Below are positions 52,379 through 53,598 of a stretch of 53,598 nucleotides of DNA, in pieces. Within the stretch, counting starts at the first letter, position 1; the number at the start of each line of letters is the position of its first letter. The position numbers and the translations under genes were made by a program. The notes below the pieces were generated by a model. The model saw only the letters and a list, made by a program, of their open reading frames with translations, was not told the origin of the DNA and did no database searches. The DNA comes from Synergistaceae bacterium (lineage in GTDB: Bacteria > Synergistota > Synergistia > Synergistales > Synergistaceae), in NCBI GenBank assembly GCA_031269875.1, contig JAISYM010000029.1:1-53598 (forward strand), read 5' to 3'.

Positions 52379-52471
52379 CCCCCCGAATACAGATATTCAC
52401 ACTCCGAACTATATCACTCCCGGGACTCACGGTAAAGGAGACTATAGAACTAAATGTTGCGTTACTCTGTT

Positions 52472-53314
52472 TTAATTCGTTCGCGTTGCCAGTTCCGCCT
52501 CGTGGTTCATAATGCTGGCGATGTTGCTGTTGACCTTTCGCAGATATGACGCCGAACCGCCTCCGCTGTAACGGTTCATCGCGAGTTGAAGCGACCCGTA
52601 AGCTCTCAGGTATCGTGAGAGCAAGAGGCATCCCGCCGCGATGGCTTTTTCGGGATCGGAAAGGGGGTTCGCGCCTGACGCCGCGTATATTCCGTTAGAA
52701 TTCAAGAGCCCTTTGTGAATTTTCCACATTACCTGCATCACTCCAGACGCGCCCTTGGGGCTGACGGCGTCCGGGTTGAACGTGCTTTCCGCTTTGGCTA
52801 CGGCAGTCGAGAGCGCGAAAGGCACGCCGTATTTCGCGCTGTAGTGGACAAGCGCCGCGGCTTCGCGCCACGCTGTTTTCGCGTCGATCTTCGGATTTGT
52901 CTTCCTGATGAAAAGCGCCGTCGACGCCACGTTCCGCTGCGTGGCGGACGACATAAAGCGGATGCGGGCAAGCGCCGAATCGGGGTGTTCTTCCAGCCAC
53001 GCGCCGAAATGATCGAGGACGAGGTTCATCTCCCTGACGGCGCGAAGCACTGACGCGTCATATCCTATCTGAGCGTTTTGAGCGAGCGGAAGGGCGCTCT
53101 TTTCGGAAACAGGGCGAACAGGGCGCGCGAACGCCGGATTGCCGCCGCCGGACGGCATGAAAACCGTGTAAGCGGAGTTATTTCTCTTTTCGGCAACAAT
53201 GCCATTTGACACAAGTACAAATGGTAGTATTATGAATGGAAGAACCGCAAGGACGAAACACAATACCATCCTTGCCGTGAGGTCCACGGTTGAACCCGTG
53301 AATTTGTTGAACAT
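52472..53314 (-). CDS. Lytic transglycosylase (SLT domain)
   Basis: A 280-residue protein with an N-terminal membrane helix (about 15-40) and a C-terminal SLT domain (about 160-265). The catalytic glutamate is Glu176 in AVAKAESTFNPDAVS, followed by the GVMQVM element and a late NRYSGGG. Such enzymes cleave glycan strands to 1,6-anhydromuropeptides and often open the wall for secretion or pilus machines, which fits the pseudopilin gene downstream. An AGAGGTGG ribosome-binding site and a very strong promoter precede it. The middle region (about 85-155) is helical and not recognised. Confidence 0.88.
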   Translation of the reverse strand: MFNKFTGSTVDLTARMVLCFVLAVLPFIILPFVLVSNGIVAEKRNNSAYTVFMPSGGGNPAFARPVRPVSEKSALPLAQNAQIGYDASVLRAVREMNLVLDHFGAWLEEHPDSALARIRFMSSATQRNVASTALFIRKTNPKIDAKTAWREAAALVHYSAKYGVPFALSTAVAKAESTFNPDAVSPKGASGVMQVMWKIHKGLLNSNGIYAASGANPLSDPEKAIAAGCLLLSRYLRAYGSLQLAMNRYSGGGSASYLRKVNSNIASIMNHEAELATRTN

Positions 53315-53380
53315 TTTGTAACCACCTCTGAGCAGGAAACAAACATTTCGTAAATTTTTTCACAACCCAGGTCAGCTGAA

Positions 53381-53394
53381 CTTACCAGGGTAAG
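53381..53394 (-). promoter_or_regulatory. Candidate operator at the transglycosylase transcription start
   Basis: CTTACC-AG-GGTAAG is a perfect inverted repeat placed just downstream of the -10 box of the transglycosylase promoter, where a repressor would block transcription. Confidence 0.4.
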
Positions 53395-53396
53395 AT

Positions 53397-53424
53397 ATTA
53401 TACAATAATATGGGCGATTGTCAA
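53397..53424 (-). promoter_or_regulatory. Promoter of the lytic transglycosylase / pseudopilin unit
   Basis: On the minus strand TTGACA (53419-53424) and TATAAT (53397-53402), both perfect consensus, are separated by 16 bp. The leader to the ATG at 53314 is about 75 nt. Confidence 0.7.
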
Positions 53425-53539
53425 AGTGATGAAAACGTGATAACACGGCCGTTTCATAAATTTGCTGTAAATATTTTCTAGTATGATAAAGTGAGTAATG
53501 AAGAAATAAGAAACGGAAAAAAGAGGGAGGGATTTATTT

Positions 53540-53598
53540 TTGGATATCCAGGCTAGATTTGAAATTATTGAAGACCCTCGGCATCCAGGTTATATCGA
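53540..53598 (+). CDS. ISAs1-type transposase, 5' end only (cut by window edge)
   Basis: TTG 53540, 8 nt after GGGAGGGA, opens DIQARFEIIEDPRHPGYI and runs off the edge. The FxxIEDPRxxxYI pattern is the typical N-terminus of ISAs1-family (H-repeat associated) DDE transposases. Only 19 residues can be seen, so the call is tentative. The left end of the element, if present, would lie in 53425-53539, but no terminal repeat can be recognised from one side. Confidence 0.5.
   Translation, partial: MDIQARFEIIEDPRHPGYI

Overview
The window reads as part of a GC-rich (roughly 55-60 %) bacterial chromosome. Its core genes are dense and operonic, with many overlapping start and stop codons and frequent TTG/GTG starts. 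It combines rod-shape and Min genes, a lytic transglycosylase, a pseudopilin, and a large peptide-uptake and peptidase cluster. It also has ThyX rather than ThyA and the gene order rpmE-thyX-DUF1385-prfA-prmC. Together these suggest a diderm, peptide or amino-acid fermenting anaerobe, most plausibly of the Synergistota. That assignment is inferred from gene content and was not tested by a search.

Layout. 1-0.9 kb: the 3' end of an Rpn-type (PD-(D/E)XK) nuclease/transposase gene followed by GC-rich hairpin repeats. 0.9-6.2 kb: a translation and redox block (rpmE, thyX, DUF1385, prfA, prmC with an apparent frameshift, trxB with an extra C-terminal domain). 6.2-8.5 kb, minus strand: an ABC-F ATPase with a long attenuator-like leader, and an Lrp-type regulator. 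9.0-12.1 kb: a two-component system and an EamA exporter. 12.4-17.9 kb: a secreted C69 dipeptidase, glgB, a GNAT acetyltransferase and a Ski2-like helicase. 17.9-21.2 kb, minus strand: a soluble hybrid histidine kinase paired with a FIST sensor.

21.4-35.8 kb is a continuous cell-shape and core run: mreB-mreC-mreD-mrdA, minC-minD-minE, rodA, a radical SAM protein with its partner (TIGR03960/TIGR03936-like), rng and smc. It is followed by a MATE pump and exodeoxyribonuclease III (35.9-38.1 kb). 38.2-47.9 kb is a peptide-use region: a five-gene Opp/Dpp-type ABC transporter and an M20 peptidase on the plus strand, facing a class III aminotransferase and an FGGY kinase on the minus strand. 48.3-51.9 kb holds an unusual pair of zinc-ribbon membrane proteins. 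51.9-53.3 kb, minus strand: a pseudopilin and a lytic transglycosylase. The right edge cuts the start of an ISAs1-type transposase gene.

Most notable signals. (1) At 48.3-51.1 kb a zinc-ribbon/proline-rich ORF ends 25 nt after a perfect T_TTA_AAA slip site. The overlapping -1 frame encodes a membrane domain whose paralogue next door is fused to a zinc ribbon in one frame, so a programmed -1 frameshift fusion is predicted. (2) prmC is split by a -1 shift at an A9 run (A_AAA_AAC). (3) A dispersed repeat of about 100 bp occurs twice and supplies the C-terminal tail of the OppF-type ATPase. (4) The ABC-F gene has a strong promoter, a leader of about 240 nt, a possible 12-codon leader ORF and a hairpin that covers its ribosome-binding site. 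No tRNA, rRNA or CRISPR array was seen.
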